Shown: positions 34,115 through 42,886 of the stretch, in pieces
Numbering within the stretch: the stretch's first letter is position 1
How the letters are laid out: every line of letters begins with the position of its first letter
Origin: Acidobacteriota bacterium
Lineage (GTDB): Bacteria > Acidobacteriota > Terriglobia > Versatilivoradales > Versatilivoraceae
NCBI GenBank assembly: GCA_028875575.1
Contig: JAPPDF010000049.1
Location: 31,602-95,601, forward strand
Length of the DNA: 64,000 bases
Direction: 5' to 3'
Program-made: the position numbers and the translations under genes
Notes under the pieces: model-generated
The model's database searches: none
Told to the model about the DNA's origin: nothing
What the model saw: the letters and a program-made list of their open reading frames with translations, nothing else

Positions 34115-34939
34115 TCAAGGAGCCCCGATCAGCAAACGGTCGTTCAGTGCCTGCAGCGGTCTCGCGCTGGGTGAAGCGATCCCCTCGAATTTACCGATCT
34201 GTTCTGCGCTCACTTCGATTGCCTTCGCCATTACGAACCAGTTCACGCCTTCGCTACAGGGCGGTGTGGTCAGCGAGCCCTTGTAGTGAGAGTAGGTGCC
34301 TGCCTCGGAGGGCAGCATGGCCGAGGCATCGATGGTCGTGTCGGCGACTTCGACTTCCGGTCCGGCCTCGGCCGGCATGTTGGCGAATACCGAAGCCAGC
34401 GGATCGTTTTGGCTTCCCTCCTGCATCATCACACCGACCACCGCCAGAGATCCCTCCGCATCGGCGTGCACGAAATGCACCTCCATCGGCGTGCGGGAAC
34501 CGGCGATGGCGTGCTCGCTTGGTGCATGGAAATGGAATTGCAAAAGTTGGAAAGGCCTGCCCGCGACCGTCAGAACACTGCCGGGCCCATAGTTCGCCTG
34601 CACGGTGTGGCCGTTATTGACGATCTTCAATGGCGAGGGCTTGTAGTCGAAGGTCAAGTCCGGCCCCTCGGCGGGAAAGGCATCCACGACATCGATCGGG
34701 GATTGCATGCGCCCGTCGCTGCAGGCGGCATTGTCGGCTGACAGGGAGCCCCAGTTTTCGGGACCGGTGGGCCCCGCATAGCTCCATGCGGCGGAGCCCG
34801 CGTGACCGTCTTCCTTTTGGCCGTGGCCGGAACCGTTGCTCCCGTCTCCGGTCCCGTTGCTGCATCCGAACGACCAGATAGAAATGATCAGGATTGCCCC
34901 AATGGCGATCGGGGCGGCGAAACGATTACCCATCGGCAT
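34115..34939 (-). CDS. cah: alpha-class carbonic anhydrase
   Basis: A 274-residue exported enzyme that hydrates CO2. The signal segment ends SFGC (Cys26). Zinc ligands are His136 and His138 (QFHFHAPSEH) and His155 (EVHFVH). The substrate-loop TTPPC has Thr224/Thr225, and Cys73 with Cys228 would give the disulfide usual in bacterial alpha-CAs. QSPID at 79-83 is also family-typical. The Gly/Ser/His-rich linker at 28-48 tethers it to the envelope. It converges with the sialidase gene. Confidence 0.95.
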   Translation of the reverse strand: MPMGNRFAAPIAIGAILIISIWSFGCSNGTGDGSNGSGHGQKEDGHAGSAAWSYAGPTGPENWGSLSADNAACSDGRMQSPIDVVDAFPAEGPDLTFDYKPSPLKIVNNGHTVQANYGPGSVLTVAGRPFQLLQFHFHAPSEHAIAGSRTPMEVHFVHADAEGSLAVVGVMMQEGSQNDPLASVFANMPAEAGPEVEVADTTIDASAMLPSEAGTYSHYKGSLTTPPCSEGVNWFVMAKAIEVSAEQIGKFEGIASPSARPLQALNDRLLIGAP

Positions 34940-35178
34940 CCCCTCCTCAAGTTCCGCCCCAGGCCTAACGTCGCTTCTCCCACCGGTCGGCGACGCGAAC
35001 CGGTGAGCCGGAGCCGTGGCCTGGAGCTATTCTGGACACTTCACTCAACTTGGAGTTAAATGATCTCAAAACGGAATCTACAGAGAATTAATAGCACGGA
35101 TACCGCAAGGGATCACACGGAAATCTTCCAAACCATGTTGCGGGTCGCACATCCGCCCGAGACATGCGGGGGGTTGGC

Positions 35179-36240
35179 ATGAATCATGATCGCAGAAGAT
35201 TTGTGGGCCGGGCCCTGCAGGCCGGCGTGGCATCGACGCTATTGGCCAAGACGGGTTCGGCGGAGCCGGCCGACCGGTCCGGAGGTGAAAGCGGGCCCTA
35301 TCGGTTCAAGCTGGCCATGTGGATCGACGAGTTGACGGACGCGGACGAGCTGACTCTGGAGCAGGAACTGGAGGTCGCCAGGGACATGGGGATCGAGCAC
35401 GTCTGGTTCCAGTCCGTCCCGGGAGTGGCGCCAATTCCCGAGATGAGCGATGCCCAGGTGGACCGCGTGGGCGAGAGCCTGGCCCGCTACGGCCGCAAGC
35501 TGTTGATGCTCAGCGCCTGGATTCCCTTCCACAACCTGCCCCTGCTGGACCTGGACCTCAAGACCATGACCCGGAACCCCGACTTTCTCAAGGAATTCAA
35601 GGCCGTGGTTCGGTCCATGCAGATTGCCGCCCGGCTGGGTGCGCCCTCGGTGCTCTCCTACAGCTTCGTCTGGCCGGGGGAGCGCGGCTACGGTGGCCCC
35701 ACCTGGCCCATGCGCTGGGCGACCCGGGGCGGCATCATCGCTGAAATGGATATGGAGAAGCTGGTCAAGGCCTTTTCCCTGATGCTGGAACAGGCCGAGA
35801 AGTACGACGTCGACCTGGTGCTGGGCATGAGGCCCTTCAACTACGTCAGCTCGACCGGAAACTTCCGCCGGCTGGCCGAGCGCCTGGGATCCAGGAGACT
35901 CAAGGTCCAGTGGTCACCGGCCGACGCCCTGCTCTCAGCCGAGCGGGACCAGGCCACTGCGGGCTTCCTCAATCTGAAGCCCAACCTCCACAGCCTCCAC
36001 ATGAAGGATGTCCAGGTCCTGGACGGCCCCGGGGCCGACTTCGGCTGGCGCGCCCTGGGAGACGGCCAGGTGGACTACCTCACCATCCTGCGCAACCTGC
36101 GCGACCACCGCTCGGAAGCGGTCCTGGCCCTGGCCACCCACTTCAGGCCGCCCAGCGGATCGCTGATCGAAGCCATGCACATCAACTACACCAACCTGAA
36201 GGCGCTGATCGCCAAGGTGGAGACGGACACCGCCGTGTGA
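35179..36240 (+). CDS. xylose-isomerase-like TIM-barrel protein, Tat-exported
   Basis: A 353-residue sugar phosphate isomerase/epimerase-fold protein. A Tat-like start (HDRRRFVGRALQAGVAS) precedes the barrel. Sequence positions expected for metal binding are visible as VLGMRPFN, VQWSPAD, HMKDVQ and GDGQVDY, but the usual Glu/Asp/His/Glu set is not fully intact. The ATG at 35179 gives the twin-arginine signal directly after GGGGGG; a start at 35164 adds five residues. Substrate unknown. Confidence 0.8.
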   Translation: MNHDRRRFVGRALQAGVASTLLAKTGSAEPADRSGGESGPYRFKLAMWIDELTDADELTLEQELEVARDMGIEHVWFQSVPGVAPIPEMSDAQVDRVGESLARYGRKLLMLSAWIPFHNLPLLDLDLKTMTRNPDFLKEFKAVVRSMQIAARLGAPSVLSYSFVWPGERGYGGPTWPMRWATRGGIIAEMDMEKLVKAFSLMLEQAEKYDVDLVLGMRPFNYVSSTGNFRRLAERLGSRRLKVQWSPADALLSAERDQATAGFLNLKPNLHSLHMKDVQVLDGPGADFGWRALGDGQVDYLTILRNLRDHRSEAVLALATHFRPPSGSLIEAMHINYTNLKALIAKVETDTAV

Positions 36241-36296
36241 TCGCCAGCGGGGGAAGCGGCTTCCTCCCCCCACCGCAACCTCGGGACGACACCCCC

Positions 36297-36495
36297 GGGA
36301 GCGCGGGCGTCCCGCCTGCATCCTCTCCCCTGGATTGCCGCTCAGTTTCCCAGCGATGCCGCAGCCGGCCATCCTGCCGGCGGGAACCGCATCGGTCCGG
36401 ACCAAGCAGCGCCAAGGCGCCGCCGGCGGTCCATCCGGGTGGAAAAGATGGGCGAGGCTGCAGGGGGTTTGTGCGGGCGGGACGCCCGCGCTCCC
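36297..36495. repeat. inverted pair of dispersed GC-rich repeats
   Basis: A 24-base unit at 36297-36320 (core GCGGGCGTCCCGCC) recurs inverted at 36472-36495 with one mismatch. The 199-bp interval lies between two convergent genes, ending 7 bases from the stop of the minus-strand gene. I recall this GGGCGTCCCGCC-type unit as a dispersed repeat in Acidobacteriota, Planctomycetota and Verrucomicrobiota. It could serve as a bidirectional transcript end. Confidence 0.6.
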
Positions 36496-36502
36496 AGGGG
36501 CC

Positions 36503-37378
36503 CTACCCGAGCAGGCGCCGCACACAAGCAATGTCCCGGACCAGGACCTCGCGGGGGTCGGCTTCACCCTGATACTCGATGGACAGGCAGCCGTCGTAAT
36601 CCAGGCGTTGCAGCTCGGCCAGCAGGGGCTCGAGATCAACGATGCCTTCCCGCAGGGAGGTCCCCTGGAAGCGGCATCCGCGGGTGGAGTCCAGATAGCG
36701 GCCGGCCGGCTCTCCGGCTTCCAGCGGGCGGGCGTTCTTCAGATGAACGTGGGCCAGGTAGGGCGCCATTTCGGCCAGAGCCTGCCGGGGCGCCTCGTGA
36801 ACGAAAAGGGGCGCGGCAGTGTCGAAGATCAGGCGAAAGGCCGGGGAATCGACTTGGCGGGCAATGGCGGCGCAGTCCGCCCCCCGCCCCATGAGAGGCT
36901 GCACCGGCGGATAGTCGATGTTCTCCGCCACCAGGGTGATCCCGATGGCCCGGGCATGAGCCGCACAGACCGCCAGCCCCTCCACCAACCAGGATCGCTG
37001 CTCGGACAGAGGGAGCTCCGGCTTGACGGTTCCCGGCACGATCATGGCCAGCCGGGCGCCCATCTCGGCCGTCCGGTCCAGCAGCCTGAAGGTGCGTTCC
37101 GCCGCCTCCCGCCCAGAGTCCGGCGGAACGATCAGGTCCGAATGGAAGATGTAGCAGACCAGCGGCAGGCCGGCCTCGGCGGCCAACTGCTTGAGCCGGC
37201 GGGGCGGGCGGTCCTCCCAGTAGGGGTGCATGAGCTCCAGCCCGTCGGCGCCGAGCTCTCCACAGACCGAGACTACCTCCTCCAGGGTGAGGAAGCCGCT
37301 CCGGGTCCGGGGATTGAGATAGCCCTCCCGCAAGACCCAGTCGAAGTTGTAATCGATCAGCAGAATGGAAGAGGGCAT
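36503..37378 (-). CDS. TIM-barrel sugar isomerase/epimerase
   Basis: A 291-residue AP_endonuc_2-fold protein of the IolE/IolI/hydroxypyruvate-isomerase type. The metal set is visible: Glu in LVAENIDYPP (about 154), Asp in IFDTAA (about 190), His in HVHLKN (about 216) and Glu in SIEYQG (about 271). It ends the five-gene operon and starts 49 bp after the SDR gene. It would isomerise or epimerise the sugar intermediate made by the SDRs. Confidence 0.85.
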   Translation of the reverse strand: MPSSILLIDYNFDWVLREGYLNPRTRSGFLTLEEVVSVCGELGADGLELMHPYWEDRPPRRLKQLAAEAGLPLVCYIFHSDLIVPPDSGREAAERTFRLLDRTAEMGARLAMIVPGTVKPELPLSEQRSWLVEGLAVCAAHARAIGITLVAENIDYPPVQPLMGRGADCAAIARQVDSPAFRLIFDTAAPLFVHEAPRQALAEMAPYLAHVHLKNARPLEAGEPAGRYLDSTRGCRFQGTSLREGIVDLEPLLAELQRLDYDGCLSIEYQGEADPREVLVRDIACVRRLLG

Positions 37379-37427
37379 GGCGGTGGATCCCGATCTGGCT
37401 GGCGGTCGGGCAGCAATGTCTTCGGAA

Positions 37428-38231
37428 TCAGCCCCTGCGGCGATCTTCCGAGAAGTCGAAATCCGACATGTCGGGAGTGCAGCCCCGTAGGGTCCAGCCG
37501 CCGTCCACCGTCAGGATCTGCCCGGTGACATAGGCGGACTCGTCGCTGGCCAGGAAGACACAGGGCCCCACATAGTCCTCCACCTGTCCCACTCTGCCGG
37601 CGGGGGTGACGGCGGCCCACTTGGGGTCGAAATCGGGGTCGTAGGCGCGATTGCGATCGTTGCTGGTGGCTGCCGGGGCCACGCAGTTGACCCGGACCCG
37701 CGGCGCCAGTTCCAGGGCCAGTTGCCGGGTCAGGGCTTCCAGACCGGCCTTGGCCATGGTGTAGCTGGAGTGGAAGGGGATGATCTGCCTTACGGCGATG
37801 GAGCTGATGTTGATGATGGACCCGCCGCCCTCTTCCATCATCCTGCGGGCCGCGGCCATGGAGCCGAAGAACGGCCCCCTCAGGATGGTCGAGACCACGT
37901 CCTCGAAGTCCTCCTCGGTCACTTCGAAGAAGGGACCGAAGCGGGTGCGGGCGGCGTTGTTGATAAGGACGTCCAGGCGGCCGAACCTCCGGCAGACGGC
38001 CTCCACCATCCCTTCGAAGTCCGACCGGGAACCGATGTCGGCCTGAAAGAGGTCGGCCTCGCCGCCGGCCTCGGACACCAGCCGCACGGTCTGTTCCGCT
38101 CCCTCGGGATCGGTCTTGAAGTTGACCGCCACCCGGGCGCCCTCGGCGCCCAGCCCAATGGCCAAGCCCGACCCGATGCCTTTGCTGGACCCGGTGATCA
38201 GGGCTACTTTACCGGCAAGTCTGCTACCCAT
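37428..38231 (-). CDS. SDR family oxidoreductase
   Basis: A 267-residue classical short-chain dehydrogenase. Cofactor motif TGSSKGIG is at 13-20, NNAA at 91-94, the catalytic Ser at 143-144 (NISSIAV), and Tyr157 with Lys161 (SYTMAK). After the strand-2 position comes NFKT, which favours NADP(H). It sits between two TIM-barrel genes in the operon and likely oxidises a polyol or sugar. Confidence 0.93.
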   Translation of the reverse strand: MGSRLAGKVALITGSSKGIGSGLAIGLGAEGARVAVNFKTDPEGAEQTVRLVSEAGGEADLFQADIGSRSDFEGMVEAVCRRFGRLDVLINNAARTRFGPFFEVTEEDFEDVVSTILRGPFFGSMAAARRMMEEGGGSIINISSIAVRQIIPFHSSYTMAKAGLEALTRQLALELAPRVRVNCVAPAATSNDRNRAYDPDFDPKWAAVTPAGRVGQVEDYVGPCVFLASDESAYVTGQILTVDGGWTLRGCTPDMSDFDFSEDRRRG

Positions 38232-38291
38232 GGGTCCTCCTTGAGCGCTTGCATCCGGAGACTGCCGCGGCCCCGTCGAAACGATCCGGAG

Positions 38292-39149
38292 CTACAGACC
38301 AACGCCGGCCTGTTCAGCCACCCGGCGGATGAATCCGGCGGCCTCGGCGTACTCCGGCTCGGCGGCCAGGTGCTCGATGATCAGGGGCGTCTCGGGAGAC
38401 AGCCTTTCGATGCGGCGCAGGTAGGCGTCGTAGTCCAGCACCCCCCGCCCCGGCAGGACCTCCTGGATGGCCACCGTCCTGGAATCCAGGGCGTGGTGGA
38501 TGTCCTTGGCGTGACAGGACCGGATCCAAGGTCCCAGCAGGTCGAAGCAGCGGTGGATCACCTGCCCGGTGGTATAGAAGTCGCGGGGGTCCCGGATGGC
38601 GTTGGCCGGGTCCAGGTGCACGGCCAGTCCCGGGCGGTCCACTGCCTTCAGAATCCTGAGGTACACCTCCGGTCCGTCCAGCAGGGTCCAGGGAGACATC
38701 TCCAGCGTCAAGCGGGTGCGGCAGGGCTTGACCTCGTCCAGGACCTGCCTCACCCACTCGACCACCGCCTCGAACGCCTTCGCTCCGAAATTGTCGGGAT
38801 GGTGGCCCACGTGGGCAAAGGGCGAGCCGCTGGGGTCGAAGGAGCCGACCACGGTGGCGCAGCAGACCGCTTCCAGCTCGTCGGCAGTCGCCAGGGTCTC
38901 GGCGATTTTTCGCAGGTTCGCTTGCCGTTTCCCATCGTCGGGGTCCAGCGGGTTGACCCAGGCGGCCACTTCGGCCACCACGATGTCGGCGGCGGCAAAG
39001 GTCCGCTTGATCTCGGCAAGCTCGTCCCCGGCGCCCGCGAAGGCTTCAGGCCAACTGACGGCCCGGTACCCCTGCTTTCGGCACTCCTCCACGTAGTCCC
39101 GGGGATCCTTGGATCGGAGATAGTCCTCGATGGTGGCCCCGAGCCTCAT
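38292..39149 (-). CDS. TIM-barrel sugar isomerase/epimerase
   Basis: A 285-residue AP_endonuc_2-fold enzyme. Metal-binding residues appear as LEMSPW (Glu near 149), HLDPAN (Asp near 178), SCHAKD (His near 203) and the Glu of IIEHLA (near 258). It shares the fold with the 36.5-kb operon gene but is clearly different in sequence. It follows the E1 fusion gene by 31 bp. It probably handles a keto-sugar or inositol-like substrate. Confidence 0.87.
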   Translation of the reverse strand: MRLGATIEDYLRSKDPRDYVEECRKQGYRAVSWPEAFAGAGDELAEIKRTFAAADIVVAEVAAWVNPLDPDDGKRQANLRKIAETLATADELEAVCCATVVGSFDPSGSPFAHVGHHPDNFGAKAFEAVVEWVRQVLDEVKPCRTRLTLEMSPWTLLDGPEVYLRILKAVDRPGLAVHLDPANAIRDPRDFYTTGQVIHRCFDLLGPWIRSCHAKDIHHALDSRTVAIQEVLPGRGVLDYDAYLRRIERLSPETPLIIEHLAAEPEYAEAAGFIRRVAEQAGVGL

Positions 39150-39180
39150 TCCACTCTCCCTTGCCGCGCTCCTTCACGGG

Positions 39181-41592
39181 TCAGGCTGGCGGCTTGAGGA
39201 TGCCGAGCGGCTCCCCCAGGTTCACAACCGTACCCTCGGGGGCGACGACCTGCGCCAGAACGCCGTCGGCCGGCGACTCGATCTCGGTGAGAGCCTTGTC
39301 GGTCTCCACCTCGACCACGGCCTGGCCACTCTTCACCGCTTCGCCCTTCTCCACCAGCCAGCGCATGACGGTGGCCTTGGTAATGGTCAGATCCTGGTGG
39401 GGCATGATGACGGGGATGCCGCCTTCCACCGGCGGCGGTTGCGGTGCTTCCCGGGTCTCCTGCGGAGTGTCTTCAGACTCTTCGGCGATCGCCGGGGCGG
39501 GCGCCGGCGAGGGCGCCGGGGTGAGAACCGGAGAGGATTCCGCGCTGCCTGCCAGACGCCTGGGCGCCGGCGCGACCCCGGCCAGGACAGACTCGGCGGC
39601 GCGGCGGATGCGGTCCACGGTCAGGGAAATGGACGCTTCCAGGGGAGGGCTGAAGGGATGGGCTACCGGCTCGGTATGCAGGCGACCCACCGGGGCATCC
39701 AGCAGGTCGAAGCCGTGCTCCATTACCGCGGCTGCGATCTCTCCTCCCAGCCCGCACATGGAGAAGGCCTCATCCACCACCAGCAGGTGGTGGGTCTTTT
39801 CCAGGCTTCGGATCAGGGTGTCCACGTCCAGGGGAACGATGGTGCGCAGGTCGATCACCTCGCAACCGACCCCCTGGGATTCCAGTTGCCCGGCCGCCTC
39901 CAGGCAACGATGCACCAGCGCCCCGCAGGTGACCAGCGTCAGGTCGTTCCCCGGTCGCACCACGGCCGCTTGACCGAAGGGCACCACCCATTCTCCGGCC
40001 GGCACTTCGTCCTCGCTGGACAGCAGCACCTTGGGCTCCATGATGATGACCGGATCGTCGGTGCGCAGCGCGGTGGTGAAAAGGCCCTTGGCATCGGCCG
40101 CGTTGGAGGGAACCGCCACCATCAGGCCGGGACAGTGTGCCCAGATGGGGTAGTAGGCGCCGCTGTGGTGGGGACCGGCGCTCTTGATCACCCCCATGGG
40201 GGCCCGAATCAGGAGCGGCACGCTGAACTGGCCGTTGCTCATGTAGCGCAGCTTGGCGGCCTGTTGAATGATCTGGGAAGCAGCCTCGAACATGAAGTCG
40301 CTGAACATCAGGTCGCTGACGGCGCGGCAACCCCGGGCGGCCGCCCCGAAGGCGGCCCCGGTAAAGCCCAGTTCGCAGATGGGGGTATCGATCATGCGAT
40401 CCCCGCCGAACTCCTCCCACATCCCCTTGGTGTGGGCGAAGCTGCCGCCACGCTGGCCGATGCCTTCGCCGAAGTAGATGAGGTTGGGGTTGCGCCTCAT
40501 CTCGGAGGCAATGGCGTCCCGGGTGGCCTCCAGCCAACCCTGTTTGCGGGTTTCGGGGCGGGACGCTTGACCCTCCGGCGTTTGAACCAGAGGTCCCCAG
40601 ACGAAATCGTGAACCGTGGTTTCTGCCGGCAGAGGAGAATCCAGGGCGAACCTCTCGGCCTCGTCGACCTGCGATTCAATGCGGGACTCCAGGGCATCCA
40701 GGTCGGCTCTGCCGGCCGCGCCACCGCGGGTCAGTCGCCGGCCCAGGCGCAAGATCGGGCACTTGCGCTTCCACTGGTCGATCTCCTCCTGGGACCGATA
40801 GGTGCCCGCCAGGGGTTCGCCCTCGTGATGCCCCACCGTGCGGTAGGTGCGGGCTTCAATCAGCGTGGGCCCCTGCCCTTCCCGGGCCCGTGCGGCTGCC
40901 TTCCCCATGACCTGGTGGACGGCCAGCACGTCGTTGCCGTCCACCGATTCCCCGGGGATTCCGTAGGCGGAGGCGCGGCTGGCGATTCGGGTGTTGCGGG
41001 TGGAGGTGGTCAAGGGCGTGCTGGTGGCGTAGAGATTGTTTTCGCAGACGAACACCACCGGGGCAGCCAGGGTGGCCGCCAGGTTGAGTGACTCGTGAAA
41101 GGCGCCATGGCTGACGGCTCCGTCCCCGAAGAAGGCCACGGCAATGCCGCCGCTGCCGCCCGCCTTTGCCGCCAGCGCCGCACCCACCGCCGCCGGAATA
41201 CCGGCTCCCACCAGGCCGTTGGTTCCCAGCAGCCCAGTCTCGGCGTCATACAGGTGCATGCTGCCCCCGCGGCCACCGTTGCATCCCGTGGATCGGCCGG
41301 CCAGCTCGGCCAAGGCCTTTTGGGGCGACAGGCCCTTGGCCAGCGCATGGCCGTGCCCGCGATGGGTGCTGGTGATCACGTCCTGCTCGCCCAGGTGAGC
41401 GCAAACCCCCACGGCCGTGGCTTCCTCGCCCACGTAGAGGTGAATGAAGCCGGGAATCTTCCCCTCGCGGTAGAGGCGCTGCACCCGCAACTCGAAGCGG
41501 CGGATCAAGACCATGCGTTCATAGAGCCGGAGCTGGTCGGAACTGTCCACCCTTGGGGCTGCCCGACCTTTTCGGTTGTCGGATCGAGTCAT
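39181..41592 (-). CDS. fused 2-oxoacid dehydrogenase E1alpha-E1beta with lipoyl domain
   Basis: An 803-residue three-part enzyme. E1alpha covers about 20-335, with the thiamine-diphosphate motif from Gly156-Asp157-Gly158 to Asn185-Asn186. E1beta covers about 352-670 (FGEGIGQRGG, EPKVLLSSED, DLRTIVPLD). A Pro/Ala/Glu linker (672-722) leads to a lipoyl domain with Lys766 in VETDKALTEIES. There is no E2 acyltransferase or E3 domain. E1 chains of the branched-chain or acetoin type normally are separate proteins. The ATG overlaps the upstream SDR stop (ATGA), so it is in the operon. It would decarboxylate a 2-oxoacid or acetoin-like donor and load its own lipoyl group. Confidence 0.93.
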   Translation of the reverse strand: MTRSDNRKGRAAPRVDSSDQLRLYERMVLIRRFELRVQRLYREGKIPGFIHLYVGEEATAVGVCAHLGEQDVITSTHRGHGHALAKGLSPQKALAELAGRSTGCNGGRGGSMHLYDAETGLLGTNGLVGAGIPAAVGAALAAKAGGSGGIAVAFFGDGAVSHGAFHESLNLAATLAAPVVFVCENNLYATSTPLTTSTRNTRIASRASAYGIPGESVDGNDVLAVHQVMGKAAARAREGQGPTLIEARTYRTVGHHEGEPLAGTYRSQEEIDQWKRKCPILRLGRRLTRGGAAGRADLDALESRIESQVDEAERFALDSPLPAETTVHDFVWGPLVQTPEGQASRPETRKQGWLEATRDAIASEMRRNPNLIYFGEGIGQRGGSFAHTKGMWEEFGGDRMIDTPICELGFTGAAFGAAARGCRAVSDLMFSDFMFEAASQIIQQAAKLRYMSNGQFSVPLLIRAPMGVIKSAGPHHSGAYYPIWAHCPGLMVAVPSNAADAKGLFTTALRTDDPVIIMEPKVLLSSEDEVPAGEWVVPFGQAAVVRPGNDLTLVTCGALVHRCLEAAGQLESQGVGCEVIDLRTIVPLDVDTLIRSLEKTHHLLVVDEAFSMCGLGGEIAAAVMEHGFDLLDAPVGRLHTEPVAHPFSPPLEASISLTVDRIRRAAESVLAGVAPAPRRLAGSAESSPVLTPAPSPAPAPAIAEESEDTPQETREAPQPPPVEGGIPVIMPHQDLTITKATVMRWLVEKGEAVKSGQAVVEVETDKALTEIESPADGVLAQVVAPEGTVVNLGEPLGILKPPA

Positions 41593-42383
41593 TGCGCCAT
41601 GAACCCCCCATCCACAAAGAGCACATGCCCCGTCACCATCGCCGAGGCCTGCGAGATCAGAAACAGGCAGGGTCCCACCAGGTCGGCGGGTTCCGCCAGG
41701 CGTCCGGACGGGATCCGTGACAGGATCTTCTCCAGCAGGCCGTCACGGTCTTCGAGCGCGGGGTTGTCCAGCACCGAGTCCAGCATCGGGGTGCGCACCT
41801 GGCAGGGGGCGATGGCGTTGACGCGAATCCCGAAGGGCGCCCACTCCACCGCCAACTCCCGCACCAACGCGTTGACGCCCGCCTTGGAGGCGGCGTAGGC
41901 GCCCGTGCCCCGACCAAAGGCTGCCGACGAGGCAATGCTGCTGAAATGCACCAGGCTGCCGCCGCGCCCCTGATCGAGCAACACTCTCCCCACCGCCCGA
42001 GAGATCAGGAAGCTGCCCCCCAGGCTGGTGTGAATGGACTGGTCGAACTGCTGCCGGGTCATGCGCACGATGGGATTCAGTTGCTGCTTGACCGTCAGGT
42101 TGACGGCAAAGTCCAGGCCTCCCAGAAACGCCACAGCCTGCTCCACCGCACCGTCCACCTCCGCCTCCCGATCGACGTCGCACCCCACCCCGATGGCCCG
42201 TCCTCCCATTTCCTGGATGCTCTCGGCGCCCTCGACCGCCGCCGCTTCCCGAATGTCGCACAGGGCCAGTTCGGCGCCGCGCCGGGCGATCTGATCGCAG
42301 AGCACCGCCCCGATGCCGCCGGCCGCCCCAAAGACGATGCCCTTGCGGCCATCGATCGCGAATAGCGTTGACGTATCGTTCAT
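41589..42383 (-). CDS. SDR family oxidoreductase, first gene of operon
   Basis: A 264-residue short-chain dehydrogenase. The cofactor loop is GAAGGIG (19-25), with Asp43 after strand 2 (LCDIR) favouring NAD. Catalytic residues are Ser148-149, Tyr163 and Lys167 (AYAASK). The NNAG motif is changed to NLTV at 95. Its stop overlaps the E1 fusion start. The operon promoter should lie in 42384-42678. Confidence 0.92.
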   Translation of the reverse strand: MNDTSTLFAIDGRKGIVFGAAGGIGAVLCDQIARRGAELALCDIREAAAVEGAESIQEMGGRAIGVGCDVDREAEVDGAVEQAVAFLGGLDFAVNLTVKQQLNPIVRMTRQQFDQSIHTSLGGSFLISRAVGRVLLDQGRGGSLVHFSSIASSAAFGRGTGAYAASKAGVNALVRELAVEWAPFGIRVNAIAPCQVRTPMLDSVLDNPALEDRDGLLEKILSRIPSGRLAEPADLVGPCLFLISQASAMVTGHVLFVDGGFMAQ

Positions 42384-42678
42384 GGAATTTTTCCGGAGGC
42401 GTATTCTAGCAGAATGTCCCCGAGTCGGGGATTTTCCTCGAATCCGGGCGCCCCCCCGAGCCTTCAGGTTCCCGAGTCTTGGAGGTACACTACGGAGTAT
42501 CGGTTCTCGCCTTGGAATTCAGTCTAACTCCCTCTCCAAGAATAATTTGCCAGATTCAGAGGGCCGATGCCGCCTGTCTGTGGCGAGAAATGCCGACCGG
42601 CCGGCGGCTCTGGGCTCCTCCCTCCCCAGCGGATTGTGGTTGGGGGTGTGAGAGAAAAAACCGGTACTATGGGGGAGC

Positions 42679-42873
42679 ATGAGCGGAGAGATGACTGCAA
42701 TCCTGTCGGTGGGGATTGGCCTGGGCCTGTTATCCACCGGCCTGTTCGCCTGGCTGCGGGCCGACAACAAGCATTTGGCTGAACGGATTGGGCGGCTCGA
42801 ATACGGCCAGGCCAAGCTGGAGGGACTGCTGGAGGGTCTTCGCGAGGTCATCACCCGCCGGACTGCCAGTTGA
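42679..42873 (+). CDS. small single-pass membrane protein, unknown
   Basis: A 64-residue protein with one N-terminal helix (ILSVGIGLGLLSTGLFAWL) and a charged coiled-coil-like tail (HLAERIGRLEYGQAKLEGLLEGL). GGGGGAGC sits at ribosome-site distance before ATG, which supports it. It may pair with the barrel-like protein 13 bp downstream. No family identified. Confidence 0.65.
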   Translation: MSGEMTAILSVGIGLGLLSTGLFAWLRADNKHLAERIGRLEYGQAKLEGLLEGLREVITRRTAS

Positions 42874-42886
42874 TGGGTGCTATTGC

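Noticed and set aside
39130..41091. Long plus-strand frame opposite the E1 fusion gene
   Set aside because: Antisense shadow; the minus-strand enzyme has all catalytic motifs.
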